From positions 3,641,777-3,705,776 of the forward strand of contig NZ_CP019335.1 of NCBI RefSeq assembly GCF_002813915.1: a stretch of 64,000 bases of DNA, written 5' to 3'. Below, in pieces: positions 35,279 to 45,100 of this stretch (position 1 is its first letter; the number at the start of each line of letters is the position of its first letter). Both the position numbers and the translations under genes were made by a program. The notes beneath the pieces are model-generated. The model did no database searches, was not told where the DNA came from, and saw only the letters and a list, made by a program, of their open reading frames with translations. Origin of the DNA: Tenacibaculum sp. SZ-18 (GTDB taxonomy: Bacteria; Bacteroidota; Bacteroidia; Flavobacteriales; Flavobacteriaceae).

Positions 35279-35449
35279 ATGAATAATTTAAAAAACTTAG
35301 GAAAAGAACTTGACAAAAAAGCATTAAAATCGATTAATGGAAGCGGCAGAACTTGTGATGGAATAAGGTATTGTTACACTGGCAACCACAATCCAATGGG
35401 AAATCCTATATGTGTTCCATGTGGAGAAGAAGAACCACCTAAAAAATAA
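35279..35449 (+). CDS. GG-leader Cys-rich small peptide 2 (56 residues)
   Basis: A 56-residue peptide with leader MNNLKNLGKELDKKALKSIN, followed by GSG, clearly related to the other two leaders (LGKxL-DKKA-LKSING). The core has four Cys in CxxGIRYC and CVPC spacing and an acidic-basic end. The processing site is GSG rather than GG, so cleavage may differ. It shares a transcript with peptide 3, as only the latter has a clear terminator. A short GACAG/CTGTC stem follows the stop but lacks a T-run. Confidence 0.75.
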   Translation: MNNLKNLGKELDKKALKSINGSGRTCDGIRYCYTGNHNPMGNPICVPCGEEEPPKK

Positions 35450-35511
35450 GACAGAGCTATTGACTGTCTATAAATGATCAATAAAAAAGTTAATTTAAAT
35501 AAAATGATGAA

Positions 35512-35694
35512 ATGAAAAAATCAATTTTGACCCTAGGGAAATCATTAAGTAAAGAAGCACAACAATCAGTATCTGGAGGATTTGGAGTATTTTTCAACAC
35601 TTGTCCTGGTAAAACTGAATTTGAGTGTTTAAGAAGACCACAATGTGCTTGGATGGGTAACAAATGTGTTACCGATACTCCTCATATCGTGTAG
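35512..35694 (+). CDS. GG-leader Cys-rich small peptide 3
   Basis: A 60-residue peptide with leader MKKSILTLGKSLSKEAQQSV ending SGG, the best match to the MKKxILxLGKxL-type leader widespread in Flavobacteriaceae. The 36-residue mature part has four Cys (NTCPGK, EFECLRRPQC, GNKC) and a Trp (CAWMG). It is followed by its own terminator. Probably exported and processed at the Gly-Gly; bactericidal or signalling role is inferred from the leader type only. Confidence 0.8.
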   Translation: MKKSILTLGKSLSKEAQQSVSGGFGVFFNTCPGKTEFECLRRPQCAWMGNKCVTDTPHIV

Positions 35695-35706
35695 AAGAAT
35701 CAATCA

Positions 35707-35740
35707 AAAAGAGCTATCCATCAGGGTAGCTTTTTTATTT
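35707..35740 (+). terminator. intrinsic terminator of peptide 3
   Basis: GCTATCC and GGGTAGC (one T-G pair) around loop ATCA, followed by six T, 12 bases after the stop. Confidence 0.8.
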
Positions 35741-35805
35741 CCTAGAAAACCTCTGAATATTAAGTTCTCAAAATTCAGTAAATTAGAGAAATTAAAACTA
35801 CACAT

Positions 35806-36282
35806 ATGAGGTACTTTTTATTTATTGTTTTATTTATTGTTTTAAGCTCATGTTCTACATCGGTTGTTGAAGATACTACCAATACTCCACAGGATAAAAT
35901 TATATGGACAGGTCCGAAATTAACTTTCACCAAAATGGCAAATACTGATGCTACGAACCCACAAAATCAAGATCAAATAACGCCAAGTGTAGCGATAACT
36001 AGAGGCACCTCTGGGGGTCAGATATATAATATAAAATTAGAAAGTTCACCGAATAAAGATGCAAGTCCATTAGGAACAAAATGGGCTATTGGAAATATTT
36101 CAAATGTAGATGATCTTACTTTTAAATCATTCAGAAGTGCCGTAGGTTCTCCCAAAGACGTAGTTGGTAAAAATTTAGTTTTATTTATAGAGCAAGAACA
36201 AATTTATTTATCTGTAATGTTTACAAGTTGGGGACAGGGAATGAGTGGTAGTTTTTCTTACGAACGCTCTACAGAAAACTAA
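35806..36282 (+). CDS. small hypothetical lipoprotein
   Basis: A 158-residue protein with lipobox SSC (MRYFLFIVLFIVLSSC). The mature part is beta-rich, with IYLSVMFTSWGQGMSGSFSYERST near the C-terminus, a pattern seen in uncharacterised Bacteroidota lipoproteins. No named family. It follows the GG-leader peptides on the same strand and precedes the repeat array, so it may belong to the same accessory locus. Confidence 0.65.
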   Translation: MRYFLFIVLFIVLSSCSTSVVEDTTNTPQDKIIWTGPKLTFTKMANTDATNPQNQDQITPSVAITRGTSGGQIYNIKLESSPNKDASPLGTKWAIGNISNVDDLTFKSFRSAVGSPKDVVGKNLVLFIEQEQIYLSVMFTSWGQGMSGSFSYERSTEN

Positions 36283-36478
36283 TTTTTTAAGTTTTATAAA
36301 ACTATCGCTTCTTTTAACCAATAGTGACTTACGTTGAGCTCTGAATATTTGCTCATAATTTCACTCGATATAACAACTCCGTCATTGCGAAGGTTTGAAT
36401 AAACCTTCAGCAATCTCACTTTAAATTCAAAGATTACTTCGTCATTCTTCCTCGTAATGACGATTAAAATAAAAACTT

Positions 36479-36914
36479 GTCATTGCGAAAGTTTGAATAA
36501 ACCTGAAGCAATCTCCCCTTTGATTCAAAGATTACTTCGTTCTGTTGTCAAACTAAATTTGGCACAAGCCTCGTAATGACGATTAAAATAAAAACTTGTC
36601 ATTGCGAACGAAATACAATGCAGTGAAGCAATCTTCACATCGATTGAGAGACTGCTTCGTCATTCTTCCTCGTAATGACGATTAAAATAAAAACTTGTCA
36701 TTGCGAAAGTTTGAATAAACCTGAAGCAATCTCCCCTTTGATTCAAAGATTACTTCGTTCTGTTGTCAAACTAAATTTGGCACAAGCCTCGTAATGACGA
36801 TTAAAATAAAAACTTGTCATTGCGAACGAAATACAATGCAGTGAAGCAATCTCCCTTTAGATTCAAAGATTACTTCGCCATTCTTCCTCGTAATAACGAG
36901 CAAAATAAAAACTT
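36479..36914. repeat. higher-order tandem block 1 (119 + 99 bp pairs)
   Basis: Palindromic elements start at 36479, 36598, 36697, 36816 and 36915, i.e. spacings of 119, 99, 119 and 99. The long form has the head GAAAGTTTGAATAAACC and a tail with CTGTTGTCAAACTAAATTTG; the short form has the head GAACGAAATACAATGCAG and a tail with ATTCTTCC. Confidence 0.85.
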
Positions 36915-36950
36915 GTCATTGCGAACGAAATGTAATGCAGTGAAGCAATC

Positions 36951-37180
36951 TGCCTATCGTGGAACAATTAACTTATAAATGATACTTAAATCGTAACTAA
37001 AACCATGGACCTCAGAAGATCAACGTTAAGAAAATTGAGTGCAAATTCGTTGAAAATGAAATCTGTTTGAGGCAATGCCGAGTTATTTTATTTTAGAATT
37101 TGGGCGAAGATTTTTAGTAGATTTTCTGAAGTCTTGATTTTTGTTTCTTTGTATCAAGACAAAGAATGAGAACAACAGAC
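36951..37180. repeat. 230-bp unit, copy 1
   Basis: Runs from TGCCTATCGTGG to AACAACAGAC just before GTCATTGCGA. It ends with two overlapping, mutually exclusive hairpins: GTCTTGAT/ATCAAGAC (37131-37138 with 37153-37160) and TTCTTTGT/ACAAAGAA (37145-37152 with 37159-37166). Confidence 0.9.
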
Positions 37181-37476
37181 GTCATTGCGAGCGATAGCGA
37201 AGCAATCTCCCCTTTGATTCAAAGATTACTTCGTCCTGTTGTCAAACTATATTTGCCACAAGCCTCGTAATAACGAACGAAATTTAATGCAGTGAAGCAA
37301 TCTTCGCATCGATTGAGAGATTACTTCGTCATTCTTCCTCGTAATGACGATTAAAATAAAAACTTGTCATTGCGAGCGATAGCGAAGCAATCTCCCTTTA
37401 GATTCAAAGATTACTTCGTTCTGTTGTCAAACTAAATTTGGCACAAGCCTCGTAATGACGATTAAAATAAAAACTT

Positions 37477-37912
37477 GTCATTGCGAAAGTTTGAATAAAC
37501 CTGAAGCAATCTCCCCTTTGATTCAAAGATTACTTCGTTCTGTTGTCAAACTAAATTTGGCACAAGCCTCGTAATGACGATTAAAATAAAAACTTGTCAT
37601 TGCGAACGAAATACAATGCAGTGAAGCAATCTTCACATCGATTGAGAGACTGCTTCGTCATTCTTCCTCGTAATGACGATTAAAATAAAAACTTGTCATT
37701 GCGAAAGTTTGAATAAACCTGAAGCAATCTCCCCTTTGATTCAAAGATTACTTCGTTCTGTTGTCAAACTAAATTTGGCACAAGCCTCGTAATGACGATT
37801 AAAATAAAAACTTGTCATTGCGAACGAAATACAATGCAGTGAAGCAATCTTCACATCGATTGAGAGACTGCTTCGTCATTCTTCCTCGTAATGACGATCA
37901 AAATAAAAACTT
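37477..37912. repeat. higher-order tandem block 2 (119 + 99 bp pairs)
   Basis: Elements start at 37477, 37596, 37695, 37814 and 37913: the same 119/99 alternation as in block 1, with nearly identical sequence, showing that the 218-bp pair has been amplified as a unit. Confidence 0.85.
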
Positions 37913-37948
37913 GTCATTGCGAACGAAATGTAATGTAGTTAAGCAATC

Positions 37949-38178
37949 TGCCTATCGTGGAACAATTAACTTATAAATGATACTTAAATCGTAACTAAAA
38001 CCATGGACCTCAGAAGATCAACGTTAAGAAAATTGAGTGCAAATTCGTTGAAAATGAAATCTGTTTGAGGCAATGCCGAGTTATTTTATTTTAGAATTTG
38101 GGCGAAGATTTTTAGTAGATTTTCTGAAGTCTTGATTTTTGTTTCTTTGTATCAAGACAAAGAATGAGCACAATAAAC
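37949..38178. repeat. 230-bp unit, copy 2
   Basis: Nearly identical to copy 1, same length and boundaries, ending CACAATAAAC before GTCATTGCGA. Confidence 0.9.
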
Positions 38179-38313
38179 GTCATTGCGAACGAAATACAAT
38201 GCAGTGAAGCAATCTCCCTTTAGATTCAAAGATTACTTCGTCATTCCTCCTCGTAATGACGATTAAAATAAAAACTTGTCATTGCGCACGAAATGCAATG
38301 CAGTGAAGCAATC

Positions 38314-38543
38314 TGCCTATCGCGGAACAATTAACTTATAAATGATACTTAAATCGTAACTAAAACCATGGACCTCAGAAGATCAACGTTAAGAAAATTG
38401 AGTGCAAATTCGTTGAAAATGAAATCTGTTTGAGGCAATGCCGAGTTATTTTATTTTAGAATTTGGGCGAAGATTTTTAGTAGATTTTCTGAAGTCTTGA
38501 TTTTTGTTTCTTTGTATCAAGACAAAGAATGAGCACAATAAAC
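38314..38543. repeat. 230-bp unit, copy 3
   Basis: Same unit, with CGCGGAAC in place of CGTGGAAC at the left end. Confidence 0.9.
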
Positions 38544-38699
38544 GTCATTGCGAACGAAATACAATGCAGCGAAGCAATTTCCCTTTAGATTCAAAGATTA
38601 CTTCGTCCTGTTGTCAAACTAAATTTGACACAAGCCTCGTAATGACGATTAAAATAGAAACTTGTCATTGCGAACGAAATACAATGCAGTGAAGCAATC

Positions 38700-38929
38700 T
38701 GCCTATCGTGGAACAATTAACTTATAAATGATACTTAAATCGTAACTAAAACCATGGACCTCAGAAGATCAACGTTAAGAAAATTGAGTGCAAATTCGTT
38801 GAAAATGAAATCTGTTTGAGGCAATGCCGAGTTATTTTATTTTAGAATTTGGGCGAAGATTTTTAGTAGATTTTCTGAAGTCTTGATTTTTATTTCTTTG
38901 TATCAAGACAAAGAATGAGCACAACAAAC
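38700..38929. repeat. 230-bp unit, copy 4
   Basis: Same unit; TTTTTATTTC replaces TTTTTGTTTC before the terminal hairpin, leaving both stems intact. Confidence 0.9.
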
Positions 38930-39076
38930 GTCATTGCGAGCGATAGCGAAGCAATCTCCCTTTAGATTCAAAGATTACTTCGTCCTGTTGTCAAACTAAA
39001 TTTGACACAAGCCTCGTAATGACGATTAAAATAGAAACTTGTCATTGCGAACGAAATACAATGCAGTGAAGCAATC

Positions 39077-39306
39077 TGCCTATCGTGGAACAATTAACTT
39101 ATAAATGACACCTAAATCGTAACTAAAACCATAGAAATCAGAAGATCAACGTTAAGAAAATTGAGCGCAAATTCGTTGAAAATAAAATCTGTTTGAGGCA
39201 ACGCCGAGTTATTTTATTTTAGAATTTGGGCGAAGATTTTTAGTAGATTTTCTGAAGTCTTGATTTTTGTTTCTTTGTATCAAGACAAAGAATGAGCACA
39301 ACAAAC
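39077..39306. repeat. 230-bp unit, copy 5
   Basis: The most divergent copy (e.g. CCATAGAAATCAG for CCATGGACCTCAG), yet still exactly 230 bases. Confidence 0.9.
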
Positions 39307-39561
39307 GTCATTGCGAACGAAATGCAATTCAGCGAAGCAATCTCTCCTTTGATTCAAAGATTACTTCGTTCTGTTGTCAAACTAAATTTGACACAAGCCT
39401 CGTAATGACGATTAAAATAGAAACTTGTCATTGCGAACGAAATACAATGCAGCGAAGCAATCTCCATATCGACTTTAAGATTACTTCGTCATTCTTCCTC
39501 GTAATGACGGTCAAATTAAATCCTCGTCATTGCGAACGAAATGTAATGCAGTGAAGCAATC

Positions 39562-39791
39562 TGTCCATCGTGGAACAATTAACTTATAAATGATACTTAA
39601 ATCGTAACTAAAACCATGGACCTCAGAAGATCAACGTTAAGAAAATTGAGTGCAAATTTGTTGAAAATGAAATCTGTTTGAGGCAATGCCGAGTTATTTT
39701 ATTTTAGAATTTGGGCGAAGATTTTTAGTAGATTTTCTGAAGTCTTGATTTTTATTTCTTTGTATCAAGACAAAGAATGAGAACAACAGAC
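39562..39791. repeat. 230-bp unit, copy 6
   Basis: Same unit; begins TGTCCATCG instead of TGCCTATCG and, like copy 1, ends AACAACAGAC. Confidence 0.9.
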
Positions 39792-40037
39792 GTCATTGCG
39801 AGCGATAGCGAAGCAATCTCCCCTTTGATTCAAAGATTACTTCGTCCTGTTGTCAAACTAAATTTGACACAAGCCTCGTAATGACGATTAAAATAAAAAC
39901 TTCGCATTGTGAACGAAATACAATGCAGTGAAGCAATCTTCGCATCGATTGAGAGATTACTTCGTCATTCTTCCTCGTAATGACGATTAAAATAGAAACT
40001 TGTCATTGCGAACGAAATGTAATGCAGTGAAGCAATC

Positions 40038-40267
40038 TGCCTATCCTGGAACAATTAACTTATAAATGATACTTAAATCGTAACTAAGACCATGGACCTC
40101 AGAAGATCAACGTTAAGAAAATTGAGTGCAAATTCGTTGAAAATGAAATCTGTTTGAGGTAATGCCGAGTTATTTTATTTTAGAATTTGGGCGAAGATTT
40201 TTAGTAGATTTTCTGAAGTCTTGATTTTTGTTTCTTTGTATCAAGACAAAGAATGAGCACAACAAAC
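40038..40267. repeat. 230-bp unit, copy 7
   Basis: Same unit; TATCCTGG replaces TATCGTGG at the left end. The array finishes with one palindromic element after this copy. Confidence 0.9.
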
Positions 40268-40601
40268 GTCATTGCGAGCGATAGCGAAGCAATCTCCCCT
40301 TTGATTCAAAGATTACTTCGTCCTGTTGTCAAACTAAATTTGACACAAGCCTCGTAATGACAATCATCCACTACTACACTAAACTGTTAAAACCAAATAC
40401 ACTGCATTTTCGAATTAATAAATTTTTGTATGTTTAAACCACGAAAAAAGATAAAGTAATAGACCAGTCCCCCTGTTCCTTTTTATTTTTCCTAATAAAA
40501 TTTATTTTTAATCTAGAGCAGACGTGGATATTCAGTTGTATGGAAGTTTGTCCCAAACTTATTCTTTATATGTACACGTTGACCATCTTAAAAATTAAAA
40601 C

Positions 40602-42092
40602 ATGGAACTGATTGAAATTCAGAAATTAATTAGATACATAGAAGAAAATACTAGAGCCGATAAAGTTTCAGGAATAAAATTTATTGACCCAAGAAATTTT
40701 AAATCTAAAATTCAAGGAAAGCAGAATTATGTTGTATTTGGAAGAAGAGGAGCAGGAAAAAGCACTTTATTAAAAACACTTATTTCTCAGAGAGAAAATT
40801 TTTCAATCTATGTAAATTTGGAGGATTATAAGGATATTACGTTTCCAAATATTATTATTAAAGTTCTTGTAAGATTTTTTGAAGGTTCTATAAAAAAGCT
40901 AGATAAAGATATTTCTTTTTGGCAATTCAAAAAATGGAAAGGAAAAATAAGGTTGAAGAAAAATCTAAAAAAACTAGTTGTTTATTTAAATAAGAAGATT
41001 GCTAGTCCAGACTCCATTGATGAAAGAAGAAAATATAAAACAACACAACAAGATGCTGGAAATATCAGTGGTAAAGCTTTAGATATTGGAGTCGCACTTT
41101 CTTCTTCTGAGTCAGCTGAAAGTGAGATTGAACATCAATGGAAAATTGATAAACTAAATGAGTTAAAAACTTCCATCGACAATATTAAGGACTTAATACA
41201 AGGAATATCAGAACTAACTGACAAGCAAATAATATTGGTTCTAGATGACTTTTACTTTATTCCCAAAACGATACAACCATATCTGATAGATTATTTCCAT
41301 CGATTATCTAAATCCAATGATTTCTATTTAAAAGTAGGAACCGTTAAACATAGAACCAATCTTTATAAACAGTCAAGGGAAAGCTATATTGGTATGGAGT
41401 TGAATGCTGATGTTTATGATATTGATTTAGATTATACACTTGATAAATGGAATGAATTAAAAAGATTTATGAGAGATTTACTAGAATCTGCAATTAGTTC
41501 TTCCCAAGCAAAGGTTAATATTAACGATATATTTAATGAACAAGGATTTGATCAACTGTGTATTGCATCAGGAGGTGTACCAAGAGATTTCCTTGTTTTA
41601 TTTATTAAGTGTTGTTCTACTCTTAATGAAAGTTCAAATAGAATTAATGTTCCTAATGTTCGTGAAGTAGCGATTGAAAACTACACAAACAAAAAGAACG
41701 CACTTGAAAAGGACTCTCTCGAGGAGACGAATATTCTAGAGAATATAATGTCATTTATTCGGGATAAAGTTTTTACTGAAAAACGTACAAACGTATTTCT
41801 AATCGAGAATGGTAGTCTGGAACAGAATGTATCTGTAAAGACAATAATTAAAGAATTAATAGATCTTAGGTTTGTTCATATTATTGATAACAATACTAGT
41901 GCTGCACCATCGGATGGTAAGAGATACTCTGCTTATTTACTTGATGTAAGTTTATATACTAATGGACGTCCGAGAAACTTCAAAGAAATCGAACCTGATA
42001 CTAAGAGAAGAAGGGATGATATAAGAAGTTCACCAAGAATTACAGTATTAAGTCTGAGTGAAATAATAAAAAAAGGCGTGCATAACGAGTAA
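40602..42092 (+). CDS. orphan P-loop ATPase (AAA/STAND-like)
   Basis: A 496-residue protein with Walker A GRRGAGKST (47-55), Walker B IILVLDDFYFI (Asp215-Asp216) and a later SGGVPRDFLVLF motif (about residue 325) as in Orc1/Cdc6-like and STAND-type ATPases. A helical N-terminal and a winged-helix-like C-terminal part flank the core. No effector domain is seen. It stands alone between the repeat array and mfd. Many stand-alone ATPases of this sort belong to defence or mobile loci, but nothing here proves it. Function unknown. Confidence 0.75.
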   Translation: MELIEIQKLIRYIEENTRADKVSGIKFIDPRNFKSKIQGKQNYVVFGRRGAGKSTLLKTLISQRENFSIYVNLEDYKDITFPNIIIKVLVRFFEGSIKKLDKDISFWQFKKWKGKIRLKKNLKKLVVYLNKKIASPDSIDERRKYKTTQQDAGNISGKALDIGVALSSSESAESEIEHQWKIDKLNELKTSIDNIKDLIQGISELTDKQIILVLDDFYFIPKTIQPYLIDYFHRLSKSNDFYLKVGTVKHRTNLYKQSRESYIGMELNADVYDIDLDYTLDKWNELKRFMRDLLESAISSSQAKVNINDIFNEQGFDQLCIASGGVPRDFLVLFIKCCSTLNESSNRINVPNVREVAIENYTNKKNALEKDSLEETNILENIMSFIRDKVFTEKRTNVFLIENGSLEQNVSVKTIIKELIDLRFVHIIDNNTSAAPSDGKRYSAYLLDVSLYTNGRPRNFKEIEPDTKRRRDDIRSSPRITVLSLSEIIKKGVHNE

Positions 42093-42174
42093 TAAGTAAT
42101 AAAGTATTTAAATTTAGTATATTACAGAGTATAAACTGTAAACCCAACAATTTCCTCACAAAATATAATCCCCG

Positions 42175-42182
42175 TATCTTTG
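42175..42182 (+). promoter_or_regulatory. -7 promoter element of mfd
   Basis: TATCTTTG, full match to TAnnTTTG, 16 bases before the TTG start of mfd. Confidence 0.6.
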
Positions 42183-42198
42183 CAAAAATTAATTATCG

Positions 42199-45100
42199 TT
42201 GAGTAAGCAAACCATTGTAAACTACTACCAAAATGCTACAAAGGTAGCTTTGGTACAACAGGCGCTACAACAAGAGAAACACCATTTTCAACTTTCGAAT
42301 TTGGTCGGCTCTTCGTTGTCTTTTGTCATATCCGAAACTTTTAAAACTGTTGATAAACCCTACTTGTTTATTTGTAACGATAAAGAAGAAGCGGCCTATT
42401 ATTTAAACGACCTTGAGCAATTACTTGGAGAGAAAAATGTACTGTTTTATCCCGGTTCGTATCGTCGTCCCTATCAAATAGAAGAAACCGACAATGCCAA
42501 TGTATTATTGCGTTCGGAAGTACTCAACCGAATCAATTCTCGTAAAAAACCAGCGATAATTGTTACCTATCCAACAGCACTTTTTGAAAAAGTAGTGACG
42601 AAAAAAGAGCTGGAGAAAAACACATTAAAAGTTACCAAAGGAGAAAATTTATCACTTGATTTTATCAACGAAGTGTTATTCGAGTACAATTTCAATCGTG
42701 TAGATTTTGTTACCGAACCTGGAGAGTTTTCGGTACGTGGAGGAATTGTAGATGTGTTTTCGTTTTCAAATGATGAACCTTACAGAATTGAGTTTTTTGG
42801 TGATGAGGTAGACAGCATCCGAACATTCGATGTAGAAACACAATTGTCAAAAGAGAAATTCTCGAAAGTGAGTATTATGCCAAATGTTGAAAACAAGGCA
42901 TTGCAAGAATCAAGAGAAAGTTTCTTGAAATACATTTCTTCAAAAACGGTACTGCTTGTAAAAAACAAAGATTTACTCACTGGAAATCTCGATAAATTTT
43001 TCCGCAAAGCGGAAGTAGAATTTGAAAAACTGTCGAAAGAAGTTCAGCATTCAAAACCATCAGAATTGTTTTGTAACGGAACTACTATTGAAAGTCAGTT
43101 GTCTGATTTTAATATCGGGTTTTTAGATAAAACAGATTGCGAGCAAAAGATTGAATTCGCGGTTCGCTCCCAGCCTTCTTTTAACAAACAATTCGATTTG
43201 TTAATTGAAGATTTAAATGTGCATCACAGCAAAGGATACGCGAACTATATTTTCTGTGCGAATGAAAAACAAGCACAACGTTTCCATGATATTTTTGATG
43301 ACGCCGATGAAGAGGTTCATTATGAAACGGTGGTTTTCCCAATTTATCAAGGATTTATAGATGAAGATCAGAAGATTGTATGTTATACCGATCATCAAAT
43401 CTTTGAGCGTTATCACAAATTCCGATTAAAAAATGGCTACGCCAAAAAGCAATCCATCACGCTAAAGGAACTAACCAATCTTGAAAAAGGCGATTATGTA
43501 ACGCATATCGATCACGGAGTTGGACGCTTTGCTGGATTACAAAAAATTGATGTTGACGGAAAGAAACAAGAAGCAATTAAGTTAATCTATGGCGATCGCG
43601 ATATTTTGTACGTGAGTATTCACTCTTTACACAAAATTTCGAAGTTCAATGGAAAAGATGGAAAGGCTCCAAAAATATTTAAGTTAGGTTCAAATGCTTG
43701 GAAGAAAATCAAGCAGAAAACCAAAACTCGAGTTAAAGAAATTGCCTTTAACTTAATTCAATTATACGCAAAACGTAAGTTAGAAAAAGGATTTGCTTTT
43801 GGTCCAGATACGCATATGCAACATGAGTTGGAAGCAAGTTTCTTATTCGAAGATACTCCAGATCAATTTTCAGCAACGCAAGATGTAAAAGCTGATATGG
43901 AAAAAGATCAACCGATGGATCGCTTGGTTTGTGGAGATGTTGGTTTCGGAAAAACAGAAGTTGCCATTCGTGCCGCATTTAAAGCCGTTGACAACGGAAA
44001 ACAAGTTGCTGTTTTGGTTCCAACAACAATATTAGCTTTTCAGCATTTTAAGACATTTTCAGAACGTTTAAAGCATTTTCCTGTACAAATCGATTACCTG
44101 AACCGTTTCAGAACTGCAAAACAAAAGAGAGGTGTTTTAGAAGGGATTTCAGACGGATCTGTAGATATTGTAATTGGAACGCATCAGTTAACCAACAAAA
44201 ATGTTCAGTTTAAAGATTTAGGATTACTAATTATTGATGAAGAACAGAAGTTTGGAGTTGCCGCAAAAGATAAGTTGAAAACCATCAAGGAAAATGTAGA
44301 TACCTTAACCTTAACGGCTACGCCAATTCCAAGAACATTACAGTTCAGCTTAATGGCTGCTCGTGATTTATCTGTGATTAAAACGCCACCACCAAACCGT
44401 CATCCGGTAGAAACAAATGTGGTGCGATTGTCTGAAGAAATTATGCGTGACGCAATTTCGTATGAAATTTCACGTGGAGGTCAGGTTTTCTTTATTCACA
44501 ACCGAATTGAAAACATTAAAGAAGTAGCTGGAATGTTACAACGTTTGGTTCCTGCTGCAAAAATTGGAATCGGACACGGACAAATGGAAGGGAAAAAGTT
44601 AGAGGAATTAATGCTAGCTTTTATGAACGGCGAGTTTGATGTATTGGTTTCTACCACGATTATTGAAAGTGGATTGGACGTGCCAAATGCGAATACAATT
44701 TTCATTAACAATGCCAATAACTTCGGATTATCAGATTTACACCAAATGCGTGGTCGTGTAGGTCGATCGAATAAAAAAGCATTTTGTTACTTCATTACGC
44801 CTCCGTATCATATGATGACGGAAGAAGCGCGTAAACGTATTCAAGCTTTAGAAATGTTCTCTGAATTAGGAAGTGGATTAAACATTGCCATGAAAGATTT
44901 AGAAATTCGTGGTGCTGGAGATTTATTAGGTGGAGAACAAAGCGGATTTATCAATGATATTGGTTTTGATACGTATCAGAAAATCTTAAAAGAAGCCATT
45001 GAAGAACTGAAAGAAAACGAGTTCAAAGATTTATATCCAGTGGACGAAAATGCTGGTCCGAAAGAGTATGTAAAAGAAGTTCAAATTGATACTGATTTTG

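Larger units (their letters stand above)
36381..40361. repeat. 4-kb satellite-like array of palindromic 'GTCATTGCGA' elements and seven 230-bp units
   Basis: The stretch has no real genes. About 27 elements begin with GTCATTGCGA and most end with TCGTAATGAC, roughly 80-119 bases each, forming imperfect inverted repeats (GTCATTGCGA/TCGTAATGAC and GAAGCAATCT/AGATTACTTC). Heads, middles and tails come in a few interchangeable variants. Seven near-identical 230-bp units (listed separately) each follow a truncated element that ends GAAGCAATC. The sequence resembles REP/MITE-type non-coding repeats. Reading frames inside it are artefacts of the repeats. Confidence 0.95.

Noticed and set aside
38504-39554. 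Plus-strand reading frames of 62 and 95 codons inside the repeat array
   Set aside because: They are translations of the repeated element itself (RHCERN... patterns), without start context or conserved function.
36381-40361. CRISPR array
   Set aside because: The repeats are long, palindromic and mostly contiguous or separated by other repeats; there are no unique spacers of equal length and no cas genes.
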